Source of the DNA: Kibdelosporangium sp. MJ126-NF4
Lineage (GTDB): Bacteria; Actinomycetota; Actinomycetes; Mycobacteriales; Pseudonocardiaceae
Reading direction: 5' to 3'
Assembly: GCF_000826545.1 (NCBI RefSeq)
Contig: NZ_CDME01000008.1
Span: 744,001 to 808,000 of the forward strand
DNA length: 64,000 bases
Part shown: piece after piece, positions 34,645 through 43,445 of the stretch
Layout: the number at the start of each line of letters is the position of its first letter
Position numbering within the stretch: the first letter of the stretch is position 1
Program-made: the position numbers and the translations under genes
The notes under the pieces: model-generated
Databases searched by the model: none
Seen by the model: only the letters and a program-made list of their open reading frames with translations
Told to the model about the DNA's origin: nothing

Positions 34645-34687
34645 ATGTGCTCCGTATCCTCGTTCAGAGCGTTGATCTTGGTAGGAC

Positions 34688-35168
34688 CGAGAAGACGAAC
34701 GCGCTGGCCGCTGTCGCCCAACTCGACGCAGCCGACGAAACAGAGCCCAGCCGACCGCGCAAAGCGGACATGGAACTACTGGATGCCCTGCCCTACCTCG
34801 CGCTCAACCTCACCGACGCGCCCGAGCAGCTGCTCCGCAGGTTGTTCGAGATCACCCAGCTCACCATCCGGCTGTACGAAGACAGCGACCAGGTGACGAT
34901 CACCATCAAATTGCCTGCCGACCAGCTACCGGAGATAGCTCACGCGGCGGAACGGATCACCCGAGAAATCCCCGCTGACCTGCCAGGCTCTTGTGTAGAT
35001 GCTATATGTGCCCCGGTGCGACTCGAACGCACTGGACGGATGTTGCGGCTGGTCGACGGCGGTCGACACCCACCGACGGACATGCCGTCTGACCTGGTGT
35101 CGGACGTTCGCCGCTGTCCGCGTGTGTTCGCGTCCGGTGTGGCGTCAAGATCCATAGATCATGGGTAA
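34688..35168 (+). pseudogene. 3' remnant of a large serine integrase, with att half-site
   Basis: About 330 bp (34688-35016) are nearly identical to 54900-55230, the 3' end of the serine integrase in the downstream element: both encode AQLDAADE, KADMELLDALPYLALNL, LLRRLFEITQLTIRL, and end PGSCVDA(I/V)CAP. The catalytic and DNA-binding domains are missing. After CAP the sequence changes completely (VRLERTGRMLRL) up to the stop at 35166, the expected outcome of integration across an att core. A relic of an earlier integration by a close relative of the same element. Confidence 0.8.
34993..35041 (+). other. Hybrid attachment-site remnant
   Basis: The left part GTGTAGATGC..TGTGCCCC matches the P arm of the intact element (55210-55230). 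The right part, CGGTGCGACTCGAACGCAC then TGGACGGAT, matches 56876-56905 instead. The junction falls inside GCCCCGG. Confidence 0.6.
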
Positions 35169-35201
35169 ACCATGGAAATGATCTTTTGTTTTGGCAGGGT
35201 G

Positions 35202-35384
35202 TCATGGTCGTTCTCCGCCGATCGCGTCGAGCAGTTCGGTCGCCTCCTGCTCGGTGAAGCGCTGCTGAATCACGATCCGGACGCCGGGGATTGGTCCCCT
35301 GATCTCCGGCGCGAACACGACCGTCCCGTAGTTGGATGCGGTGTCGCACCGAGGATGCGGATTCGGCGCTGGCGTGTTCATCAC
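35202..35384 (-). CDS. Small hypothetical protein, 60 aa
   Basis: A short frame starting MMNTPAPNPHPRC and containing GTVVFAPEIRGPIPG and RFTEQEATELLDAIGG, which reads like a compact conserved actinobacterial small protein. It ends near the integrase remnant and is 30 nt downstream of the TetR gene on the same strand, so it could be cotranscribed with it. No known domain; kept because codon use is good and the sequence is not a shadow of a longer gene. Confidence 0.4.
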   Translation of the reverse strand: MMNTPAPNPHPRCDTASNYGTVVFAPEIRGPIPGVRIVIQQRFTEQEATELLDAIGGERP

Positions 35385-35414
35385 GGCCAGTACGGGTTGT
35401 TCCTGGCGTTGCCA

Positions 35415-36623
35415 TCAGTGGTTCGCCAGGTAGCCGTCAGTGGGGATCAGCAGGCGGGTGCACAGTGTGTGCAGGACTACTGCGATGGCGGGGTTGTCGC
35501 GGAGGTGTGGGCTGCGGGCGGCGTTGTTGGCCACGGTGAGCGCGGCCTGTACTCGGATTTGGGCGGTGGTGGGGTCCATTGTGGGAGGCAGGGTGTGCAG
35601 CAGGTGTGTCCATTCGCGAACGTATTCGTGTTGTGCTTGTTTTGCGGCGCGGCGGTCGTCGTCGGGGAGGTGTTTCATTTCGGTGATCATCAGGTGGACG
35701 AGGTCGTGGTGTTGCAGGGTGGTGTGGATGTAGGTGCGCAGCAGGCGGTGTAGTCCGTCGGTGGGGTCGGTGGCGTGGCTGAGGTCGGTGGCGAGGTTGG
35801 CGAACAGCAGAGCGATTCCTCTGCTGAAAGCGGCGGTGAGCAGGTCTTGTTTGCTGGTGAAGTGTTTGTAGATGCTGGGTCCGGCGATGCCCACGGCTGC
35901 GGCGATGTCGTCGATGCCGATGCTGGTGTAGCCGTGTTCCGCGAACATGCGGATGGCCTGGGCGAGCAGTGCTTCCCGGCGTGAGCGTGGTGTGAGGCCT
36001 GGCGTGTCTCGTGGTGGGCGTGATCCTTGGGTGAAGGTGTCGGGTACCGAGGTGTCCAGGACGGCTCCGACGAGGTCGGCCAGGAAACGGTCGTAGTGGG
36101 GGCGGGGGAGTTCGAGGTGGTGGAAGGAGAGGCTGTCCAGTACGGCGATGGTTGACCAGGCGAGCAGGTCGGCGGCTGGTGTGGACAGTTCGGGGCGTGC
36201 CTGTTCGATCCGCGGGGTGAGATGGCGGCCGAGTCGACGGACGTGGTCGCGGACCGTGTCGCGGTCGGTCGGTGCCAGGTGTCGGGCTTCGCGTTGCCAG
36301 AGCACTCCGAGGTGTCGGTGGTCGAGGGCGAGTGCGGCCAGGCGGGGCAGGGCGGTGGTTCGGTCATTCAGGTCCAACGTGGATAGTTCGCTGAGGACCG
36401 GGGCGAAACTGCTCGTGAGGACCTCGCGTAGGAGGTCCTGTTTGCCGGTGAAGTGGCGGTAGAGCGCCGATGGCCTGATGTCGACGGCCTCGGCGATGTC
36501 GCTCATGGCGATCCGGTCGAAGCCGCGTCGGGTGAACAGTCGGGTGGCTGCGGCGAGGACAAGTGTGCGGCGGTTGCGTGGCCGGGTGCCGCGCGCCGGG
36601 GCCGTCGGGTCATCGGTCGTCAC
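35415..36623 (-). CDS. Tandem TetR/AcrR regulator (two DNA-binding domains in one protein)
   Basis: A 402-aa regulator made of two TetR units. The first HTH (about residues 18-65) has RTLVLAAATRLFTRRGFD, ..SALYRHFTGKQDLL; the second (about 210-260) has REALLAQAIRMFAEHGYTSIG, ..GPSIYKHFTSKQDLL. Each is followed by a helical ligand-type region, so one chain can mimic a TetR dimer. It is divergent from the secreted-esterase genes at 36755-40993, and the 130-bp gap holds an inverted repeat. Regulation of that cluster is likely. Confidence 0.88.
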   Translation of the reverse strand: MTTDDPTAPARGTRPRNRRTLVLAAATRLFTRRGFDRIAMSDIAEAVDIRPSALYRHFTGKQDLLREVLTSSFAPVLSELSTLDLNDRTTALPRLAALALDHRHLGVLWQREARHLAPTDRDTVRDHVRRLGRHLTPRIEQARPELSTPAADLLAWSTIAVLDSLSFHHLELPRPHYDRFLADLVGAVLDTSVPDTFTQGSRPPRDTPGLTPRSRREALLAQAIRMFAEHGYTSIGIDDIAAAVGIAGPSIYKHFTSKQDLLTAAFSRGIALLFANLATDLSHATDPTDGLHRLLRTYIHTTLQHHDLVHLMITEMKHLPDDDRRAAKQAQHEYVREWTHLLHTLPPTMDPTTAQIRVQAALTVANNAARSPHLRDNPAIAVVLHTLCTRLLIPTDGYLANH

Positions 36624-36662
36624 AGGTTCACTCTACAGGGTAACGCTAATTCACTTAGTTCC

Positions 36663-36681
36663 CCATTGCCCTTGACAATGG
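36663..36681. promoter_or_regulatory. Inverted repeat CCATTG-N7-CAATGG with an embedded -35-like TTGACA
   Basis: A perfect 6-bp inverted repeat with 7-nt spacer lies between the divergent TetR-tandem and esterase genes; TTGACA (36672-36677) sits inside it on the plus strand, so a bound repressor would cover a promoter. Confidence 0.5.
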
Positions 36682-36754
36682 CCATCTTTACGACTCACTC
36701 TCTCAAACGGACGCTTGCAGTGATTCACAAATATTGTCCCCCGTGGAGATGGCG

Positions 36755-38545
36755 ATGAAGCGATTCACCCGTGGTACGGCGGTAGTACTCGTGCTGACCG
36801 GCATGACCGTGGCCATCCCGGTGACCTCGACCTCGGCCGCGGAGCCTCGGGCCGGTCAGCGCACCGAGACGGTCGTCGACTCGTTTGCCCCGGCCTCCGC
36901 TGTGGTCGAGTCGTATGTGACGCTGTTCTCGCCGCTGCCTGCCTCGGTCGGCGCCCACCCCGCGGCGTGTGACTACATCTCCTATCTCCGCTACCGGCAC
37001 AAGGACGGTCCGACGGACCCTGCCGACGCGGACTCCGTGGTACTGGCCCAACCCGGCCTGCAGGGTGGCGCGATGTCCTATGACAGCCGGGCGCGGCAAG
37101 TCGTGGAAAAGGCCGCCGCGCAGGGCAGGCATGTGGAGTTCTGGGCGATCAGCCGGCGGTCCAACTGCCTGGTCGACCGCACCGGCCTGGACGCGGCCGC
37201 CAAGGCAAGGGACTACCGGGTCGCGATCGACTACTACTACCGCAACAAGGACATCGGCGGGAAACGATTCGCCGGCTTCCCGCGCGGTGACGAAGTGCGT
37301 TTCCTCAAGCATTTCGACCAGCCGCAGATGATCGCCGACGAGTACCAGATCATGACCGAGGCGATCCCGGAGCCCGCTGTCCGAGCGCGGAGGTTCGCCT
37401 GTGGCGGGCACTCCTTCGGTGGTCTACTCACCGGCCTGTTCGCCGGCTGGGACTTCGACGGCGATCCCGCGACCACCGATGACGCCGGCTACAAGCAGTG
37501 CGCCCGGTTCTTCGCCGACGACACGCTGACCGCCACCGACCCGTTCGGGGTGACCCAGCTGCCCGGCGGCGACCTGGTCGGCGCGTACGCCGGGTTCCTG
37601 CACCAGTTCCCGGAGAACGCGATCGAGCTGGGCATCCTGCCAGCGGACCTGGACTTCCCCGTACTGCTCAACCCGGAGATCTACAACCTGTTCAGCATTA
37701 TCGGGCTGGCCGCCTACTTCGAACCGGACCGGGAATCCGAGCTGTTCCAGCGGCTGCCGCACAACTTCAACCTCGACACCACGCTGAGGCTGTTCCTGTC
37801 CCGCACCTACCCGCAGTTCCTGACCGGCATCCCGGACGTGCGCCGGTTCCGGTACACCAACGAGGCCCTGCTGGGCGCGGTGCTGGACAACAACTCGCAG
37901 CCCATCTCCGCCCTGCAGCTCGGTCTCGGCAGCTTCGGCGGCGGTCCCGTGGCGGACAGGAGCTTCCCCCTCCCCGACCAGGTCACCGGCATCCCGGTGA
38001 TCGGCACGCTGATCTCCAACCTGATCGGTCCCGGCGGCACCAAGGTCGGTCCGACAGACCCGCGCGCCCTGTACACCTGGCGGCGCTACGACCAGGCGCC
38101 TGGCGTGCGGCAAGACGGCACCCCGTACACCACACGGGACAAAGAGGTCACCGACATCCACGACCTCGCCCGCACCATGTTCGAGGGCCCAGCCACCTAC
38201 CTGGAGAACTACCTGCCGTTCATGCTGATGCCGGACAACGTCTTCCTCATCGGCAACCGGTGGGGCAAGTTCGCCAACGTCCGGTATCCGCAGGGCGTGA
38301 ACACCAAGCCGCACCTCACCGTGTACGGAGGCGACGGCCTGGTCCTCGATGCGCTCACGTTGATCGACCCGCTCAGCGCCGTGTTCAACCCGACAACGCC
38401 GCTCGTGCCCAAGGACGCCGTCGTCATCCCGGGCTACCGGCACATCGACGTCGTGGCCGCCGCCCCCATCCAGAACAACGGCAAGCCGGAGATGGCCAGC
38501 CAGGCGATGACCGACTTCGTCCTCGGCCACCGCGACCCGAAATAA
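36755..38545 (+). CDS. Secreted alpha/beta-hydrolase (esterase/lipase-like)
   Basis: About 596 aa. The ATG at 36755 has GGAG eight bases upstream and opens a clean signal peptide (MKRFTRGTAVVLVLTGMTVA, cleavage near STSAAE). The nucleophile elbow is CGGHSFGG (GxSxG), and a late catalytic-type His occurs in GYRHIDVVAAA. The long middle part contains a Cys-rich strand (GYKQCARFF) and extended lid-like regions. Substrate unknown; size and secretion suggest a polyester- or lipid-degrading enzyme. First of a run of four secreted hydrolase genes. Confidence 0.8.
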   Translation: MKRFTRGTAVVLVLTGMTVAIPVTSTSAAEPRAGQRTETVVDSFAPASAVVESYVTLFSPLPASVGAHPAACDYISYLRYRHKDGPTDPADADSVVLAQPGLQGGAMSYDSRARQVVEKAAAQGRHVEFWAISRRSNCLVDRTGLDAAAKARDYRVAIDYYYRNKDIGGKRFAGFPRGDEVRFLKHFDQPQMIADEYQIMTEAIPEPAVRARRFACGGHSFGGLLTGLFAGWDFDGDPATTDDAGYKQCARFFADDTLTATDPFGVTQLPGGDLVGAYAGFLHQFPENAIELGILPADLDFPVLLNPEIYNLFSIIGLAAYFEPDRESELFQRLPHNFNLDTTLRLFLSRTYPQFLTGIPDVRRFRYTNEALLGAVLDNNSQPISALQLGLGSFGGGPVADRSFPLPDQVTGIPVIGTLISNLIGPGGTKVGPTDPRALYTWRRYDQAPGVRQDGTPYTTRDKEVTDIHDLARTMFEGPATYLENYLPFMLMPDNVFLIGNRWGKFANVRYPQGVNTKPHLTVYGGDGLVLDALTLIDPLSAVFNPTTPLVPKDAVVIPGYRHIDVVAAAPIQNNGKPEMASQAMTDFVLGHRDPK

Positions 38546-38564
38546 CTCCCAGTAAGGACGGTCC

Positions 38565-39112
38565 CATGCGTCGCATTCTCAGTGGCGGCAACGACGGGGC
38601 CCGCCTCCGAGGTCGTCATCCTGTGCGGACTCAAGGACGTGCTGATGCCATTCGGGTCACCGTGCAAGGACCACTACACCCGCACCGGCACCGACGAGTT
38701 GGCCGCGAAGGTACGAGCGGTCGGGCCGAAGATCGGCGTGGTTCTGGACGGCATCCACCAACGCTCGCCGCACGCCAGGGTCCTGCTGATCGGCTACCCG
38801 GTCATCCTGCCCGACTCCGGAATCGGCTGCTGGCCGCTGGTACCGATCTCCGCCGGTGACGTGCCCTACCTGCGCGACACCGCCAAGCTGCTGAACACGG
38901 TGATGGCCGAGCAGGCCGCCACCCACCGGGCCACCTACGTGGACACCTACACCAGCAGCATCGGCCATGACGTGTGCCAGGCACCGGGCGTGACGTGGAT
39001 GGAAGGCCTGTTCCCGACCGCGCCGGCCGCTCCGTTGCACCCCAACGTGCTAGGCGCGCAGAACCAGGCCCGCCAAGTGCTCAACGCCCTTGGCCAGGCC
39101 ACACCATCATGA
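38565..39112 (+). pseudogene. SGNH-family lipase/esterase with internal deletion and frameshift
   Basis: The ATG at 38565 has a proper AAGGA ribosome site but the frame reads MRRIL and then immediately SGGNDGA, the block III motif of SGNH hydrolases, so the signal peptide and the GDSL block have been deleted. A frameshift near 38600 then moves the rest (VVILCGLKDVLMP onwards) into another frame that continues to the APLHPNVLGAQ block V His motif and a stop at 39112. Remains of a secreted SGNH esterase in the hydrolase cluster. Confidence 0.65.
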
Positions 39113-39158
39113 CCTTGTCGCCGGGTCGTCATCACTACATGTCGAAGGAAGGCACCCC

Positions 39159-40046
39159 ATGTCACGAGTGACCTTGGCCCTGTCCGGCCTGCTGCTGGCC
39201 AGCGGCCTGCTCGCCACCGCGGCCCCGGCCGCGGCCGGGGCGACCAGCGAGCCGTCGACCGCCACCTTCGACGGACCACCCGGCGCCAACAACTGGTCCT
39301 GCCGGCCATCGTCGGCGCACCCCGACCCCGTTGTCCTCGTCCACGGCGCCAGCCTCAACAAAACGCTCGGCTGGCTGACGCTGTCGCCGCAGCTGGCCGG
39401 CCGGGGCTACTGCGTGTTCTCGCTGACCTACGGCGTCCCACCCGGCACACCGTTCCCGCTCGACCAGATCGGCGGCCGCAACCGCATGGAGGACAGTGCG
39501 GTCGAGTTGGGCCACTTCATCGACCGGGTGCTGGCCGCCACCGGCGCGGCCAAAGTGGACATCGTCGGACACTCCGAGGGCAGCCTGATGCCCAACTATT
39601 ACGCCAAGTTCCTTGGCGGCGCCGCCAAGATCAACCGCTATGTCGCGATGACCCCCCTCTGGCGCGGCAGTACGGTCTACGGCGTGGACAAACTGGTCCG
39701 GATGATCCGGCTGCTTGGCCTCGGTGGTCTCATCGACGTGCCGGCCAACCTGGTGTTCGCCTCGGCTCCGCAGTTCCTGGCCAGCTCCGACTTCATCGCG
39801 AAGATGAACGAGGGCGGCGTCGCCGTGCCCGGCATCACCTACACCAACATCCTGACCCGCTTCGACGAGGCCGTCGTCCCGTACACCAGCGGCCTGATGG
39901 ACGCGCCGAACGCCACCAACGTGGTGGTCCAGGACCTCTGCCCATTCGACTTCAGCGAGCACGGCCTGCTGGCGTACGACCCGGTCAACGCCCAGGTCGT
40001 CCTCAACGCCCTCGACCCGGCCCACGCCACCCCCGTGCGCTGCTGA
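39159..40046 (+). CDS. Secreted triacylglycerol-lipase-like alpha/beta hydrolase
   Basis: A 295-aa exported lipase: signal peptide (LALSGLLLASGLLATAAPAAA), oxyanion-hole region VVLVHGASLNK, nucleophile elbow IVGHSEGS, and C-terminal catalytic His in DFSEHGLLAYD. It resembles the class 2 Streptomyces-type lipases that hydrolyse short-to-long chain glycerides. The ATG at 39159 follows AAGGAAGG. Two Cys near the ends could form the disulfide common in this family. Confidence 0.85.
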   Translation: MSRVTLALSGLLLASGLLATAAPAAAGATSEPSTATFDGPPGANNWSCRPSSAHPDPVVLVHGASLNKTLGWLTLSPQLAGRGYCVFSLTYGVPPGTPFPLDQIGGRNRMEDSAVELGHFIDRVLAATGAAKVDIVGHSEGSLMPNYYAKFLGGAAKINRYVAMTPLWRGSTVYGVDKLVRMIRLLGLGGLIDVPANLVFASAPQFLASSDFIAKMNEGGVAVPGITYTNILTRFDEAVVPYTSGLMDAPNATNVVVQDLCPFDFSEHGLLAYDPVNAQVVLNALDPAHATPVRC

Positions 40047-40060
40047 CACAGGGAGTCCGC

Positions 40061-40993
40061 ATGAGAACTATGGCTTGCCTGCTCGCGGCCGCGTCCCTGC
40101 TTGCGGTGGCGCCTTCGGCGAGTGCCGCCGATGTGGTCCGCCCGGACATCACCTACGCCACGGTCGACGGCATCGACCTCAAGCTCGACCTTTACCTGCC
40201 CACGGGCGCACGCCTGGCGCCGCTGGTGGTCTACCTCCACGGCGGCGCCTGGAAAACCGGCTCCCGCAAGGGCTACGGCGTCCCCATGCCATGGGAACTG
40301 GGTGAGTTCCCCAGGTTTGGCGATCTCACGCGGGCCGGCTACGCGGTGGCCAGTGTGGACTACCGGCTCACCGGACAGGCCCGATGGCCCGCGCAACTGC
40401 ACGACGTGAAGGCCGCCGTGCGATGGCTGCGTGCCAACGCGGCCACGTTTGGCCTGGACCCCGGTCGGGTGGCCGCTTGGGGAGAGTCGGCCGGTGGACA
40501 CTTGGCGGCCATGCTCGGCGTCACCCACGACCGTCCCGGCTTGGAGGGCACCGTCGGCGTCACCGGCCAGTCCAGCGGCGTCCAGGCCGTGGTCGACTGG
40601 TTCGGTCCCACCGACCTGCTCACCATGGACGAACAGGCACTACCCGACGGCCTGAGCCAGGAACACGACGTCGCCGGATCGCCGGAATCCGATCTGCTCG
40701 GATGTGTCCCAACCACCTGTCCGGACCGCGCCAGATCCGCCAGCCCAGTGTCGTATGTGGACAGTTCGGCGCCGCCGACCCTCTCCCAGCATGGCTACCT
40801 TGACCACATCGTGCCGTTCGGTCAGAGTGTCGAACTGCGCGGCCTGCTCAACCACGTCGGTGTGCCCGCTGAACTCCACACCTACCTCACCGACCATGAA
40901 TTCGTCGGACTCGCACCACCACCGTGGGAGCTCCGTCGCACCCTGATCGACTTCCTCGACCGCACCGTCAAAACACGGCGTTACGGATCATGA
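40061..40993 (+). CDS. Secreted carboxylesterase (HSL/BD-FAE-like alpha/beta hydrolase)
   Basis: A 310-aa esterase with signal peptide (MACLLAAASLLAVAPSASAA) and the hormone-sensitive-lipase type oxyanion motif YLHGGAWKTG, nucleophile elbow WGESAGGHLA, acid candidate in HGYLDHIVP and His in LTDHEFVG. It is 14 nt behind the lipase gene with GGGAG upstream, hence in the same transcript. BD-FAE-like relatives deacylate acetylated or feruloylated sugars; the true substrate is not evident. Last gene of the secreted hydrolase group. Confidence 0.85.
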   Translation: MRTMACLLAAASLLAVAPSASAADVVRPDITYATVDGIDLKLDLYLPTGARLAPLVVYLHGGAWKTGSRKGYGVPMPWELGEFPRFGDLTRAGYAVASVDYRLTGQARWPAQLHDVKAAVRWLRANAATFGLDPGRVAAWGESAGGHLAAMLGVTHDRPGLEGTVGVTGQSSGVQAVVDWFGPTDLLTMDEQALPDGLSQEHDVAGSPESDLLGCVPTTCPDRARSASPVSYVDSSAPPTLSQHGYLDHIVPFGQSVELRGLLNHVGVPAELHTYLTDHEFVGLAPPPWELRRTLIDFLDRTVKTRRYGS

Positions 40994-41340
40994 AAGGCCA
41001 GGGTTGATGTTGCTGTCGCGTGGCGTGTCCTGCCCAATCCTGATCGATTTGTGATCCAAGCCTTGATCCGCCGACGAGGGTTGTGTGTGGTCCGCGTGCC
41101 TGCGGCGTGCGGACCACCGGGCTCCGTGCAGGGGGTAGTCGCTGGTCTGCCCAGCTTTTCCACTGTTAAGGGAATCGAACCCTTGATCTACGCATTACGA
41201 GGGCCCCATACCTGATCGACATGTCCTCTACCTGGGCTTATAGCGCCCGGGTTGCCCTTGTCGGCGCTCCGTTCGCGTCCGTCGCCTGTGTCTCATTGGC
41301 GAACCCATTGGCGCCCGCCCGCTTGCGCGGGACAGCTCCA
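40994..41340. other. Intergenic stretch with tRNA fragment
   Basis: About 350 bp without a protein gene. The only supportable feature is the tRNA-like remnant at 41164-41207. Confidence 0.5.
41164..41207 (-). tRNA. tRNA-Thr(CGU)-like 3' fragment, probably an attachment-site remnant
   Basis: On the minus strand CTCGTAATGCG (anticodon CGT) is followed by GATC and a T arm with a perfect 5-bp stem (AAGGG TTCGATT CCCTT). A matching 5' acceptor strand and a regular anticodon stem are absent, so a functional tRNA is unlikely. Its location next to mobile-element debris suggests a relic left by an integrase. Confidence 0.4.
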
Positions 41341-41940
41341 CTATTCATGTCCGCGCTGACGCCTGGATCTGATGAGCCACGCAGCGTTGAACGCGAGGAG
41401 TACAAGCAGCATGGCCAACGTCAGCCAGAAACCGATCCGCGTCCCAACCAGCTCGCCAGCCCGTGCCTGCACGTCCATGCCTTGAGTCTCGGGCAGATAG
41501 CTTGTCCAGAGCGCGGCGTCCCGTGCCTCGCTTACCAATCCAGCGCTGGCCACCACTTCGGCCACCACGAGCAACGCGGAACCGAGCACAGCGGCAGTGA
41601 TCGCTGCAGGGACTCGGCGCTTGCGTGCCAAGGATGTCGCAACTCCTGCTGCCATCACGGTCACGATGACGACGGCAATGACAGTCACGCCTACCGGGAC
41701 CTCGGCCTCTTCCACAAACTGTCCCGCAGGGAAGGTCGCGAACACGCCGTCCATCACCACGCTCGGATCGCGGGCGACCAGCTGCCACCCGTTGTATGAG
41801 ACCTCGACCGAGCCTCGTCCGGACGGGCCGGAATCCTGTTTATCGCAGGACACGGCAATGCATGGCAGCAGCAGGAACAGCAGCAGCGCGAGTAGGAACC
41901 CTGCTGGGTTGATCCGACGCAGCCGAGTGCCTTCGTTCAT
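41341..41940 (-). CDS. Membrane protein, unknown function
   Basis: A 199-aa protein with an N-terminal hydrophobic helix (FLLALLLFLLLPCIAVSC), an external loop with beta character (VEVSYNGWQLVARDP), two central helices around residues 80-125 and a last helix before the Arg-rich end. No recognised family. Placed between a tRNA fragment and a truncated recombinase, so possibly carried by an island. Confidence 0.6.
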   Translation of the reverse strand: MNEGTRLRRINPAGFLLALLLFLLLPCIAVSCDKQDSGPSGRGSVEVSYNGWQLVARDPSVVMDGVFATFPAGQFVEEAEVPVGVTVIAVVIVTVMAAGVATSLARKRRVPAAITAAVLGSALLVVAEVVASAGLVSEARDAALWTSYLPETQGMDVQARAGELVGTRIGFWLTLAMLLVLLAFNAAWLIRSRRQRGHE

Positions 41941-42252
41941 CTGTGTGACGCTAAGGCAGCCTGCCCGGGACCAGTCCCGGGCTGCTCCGTGCTGCCATCA
42001 GCACTAGGTGGTCAGCCCTTGGCGCTCAGTGAGCCCTCTACGAAGAAACGAAGGAATGCCCTCTGGTTCAGGCCAGTTTGTGCTGGTCATAAGTGCTGTA
42101 TGTGATCTTGGGGTGGATGACGCAGAATTCCGCAGAATGACGCAGAAACCCTAGGTCTCACGCGGTGTCACCAGCTGTGACGTTGCGCGAGCGTGCCGGG
42201 TGCTCTGTCCGTGGCGGCCGGGCTGACGTAGCACCTTCAACTGCTCCGGTAG
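41941..42252. other. Intergenic stretch with short direct repeats
   Basis: No gene seen. GACGCAGAA occurs twice (42119-42127 and 42138-42146) with a CCGCAGAAT between, just before the truncated recombinase; possibly an old recombination site. Confidence 0.35.
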
Positions 42253-43122
42253 TACGCCACCTGGCACGTCCTGCGACACCTGCGCGACACGGCGCGACAA
42301 GTCGCGATTGGCCCGTACCGCAACGCCAACGCCCGTTGTCAACTGCGTCAGGCCGCCGCGTTCCTTACCGGCCTCGCCACACAGAACCGCTGTCTCGCCG
42401 AGTGCACCCAGGCCGACATTGACCGCTGGTACGCCACCGCCAACCGCGCGGACCAGGACCTGCTGCGCCCTTTCCTGAACTGGGCCATCCGACAGCAGCT
42501 CACCCGACGGCTCCGGCTCCCACCGGTCCTGCGCACCGCGGCCACGCCGATCAGCCAGGCCCAACGGCTGGCCCTGATCCGCCGTGTCCACGACGACCGC
42601 ACTATTCCGCTGCAAGACCGCGTGGTCGCGCTGCTGATCCTGCTCTACGCCCAACCACTCATCAAGATCGCCCGCCTGACCATGGCTGAGGTCGAACTCA
42701 ATGACGGCAACGTCCTGCTGCACCTCGGCGGCCAGCCCGTCCCGGTCATCCCACCGTTCTCTGACGTGTTGCTCGAGCACATCGCCACCAGGTCGAACCG
42801 GACTACCGCCACCAACCGCGACAGCACCCTGCTGTTTCCCGGCCGCCGCGCCGGGCAACCCATCCACCCGGCCTCGCTGCGACTGCGCCTGCACCGCCTC
42901 GGCATCCCCAACCTCGACGGCCGCACCAGAGCCATCCGCGACCTGCTGCAGCAAGCGCCACCGGCGGTCATCGCCAGCATGCTCGGCTACTGCCCGACGT
43001 CCGTCGAAACCATCGCCGCCCAGGCTGGAGTCGGCTGGCAGCGCTACGCAGCAGGCGATCACACGAGACGTGCTTGGAGCTTGTCTCATGTGGCTGCTTT
43101 CGGAGTTTCTTGTAGCAGGTGA
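42253..43122 (+). pseudogene. 5'-truncated tyrosine-recombinase-like gene
   Basis: A continuous frame of about 290 codons starts directly after an in-frame TAG (42250) and has no start codon until a GTG at 42622. The translated sequence (YATWHVLRHLRDTARQVA.., then LLILLYAQPLIKIARLTMAEV, RAIRDLLQQAPPAVIASMLG and WQRYAAGDHTR) matches a family of degenerate tyrosine-recombinase-like proteins common on actinobacterial islands. The N-terminal domain is lost, so it is a remnant. Confidence 0.6.
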
Positions 43123-43445
43123 GTGTGAGGAAGGCGCAGGCGGCGTCGCTGGCCCCCTTGGCGATGGCAAGATCAGGTCCAGGCATCGGAGCCAGGCCGG
43201 TCCGTGTCGATCCCTCGCAGGCCGGTCGTTAGTCGTCGGATTCGATCACGTCGGCCACGAACTGTTCGCCCAGTTCGGGCCCCTTGCGTACCAGTCACCG
43301 CACGTCGGTGTTGTCCAGCGCAACGGCTGAGTTGGGTGTTTTCCGGACGAAAGGACGCCGCACAGGCTGGTTGACCTCAAGTTAGGTTCAGCTACTAACG
43401 TCGCGGTCGCGCAGCAAGGACTCCCACCGTGGAAGGTGTTGGCAG
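43123..43445. other. Intergenic stretch, nothing recognised
   Basis: About 320 bp between the recombinase remnant and the F420-type oxidoreductase gene; no gene or repeat that I can support. Confidence 0.4.
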
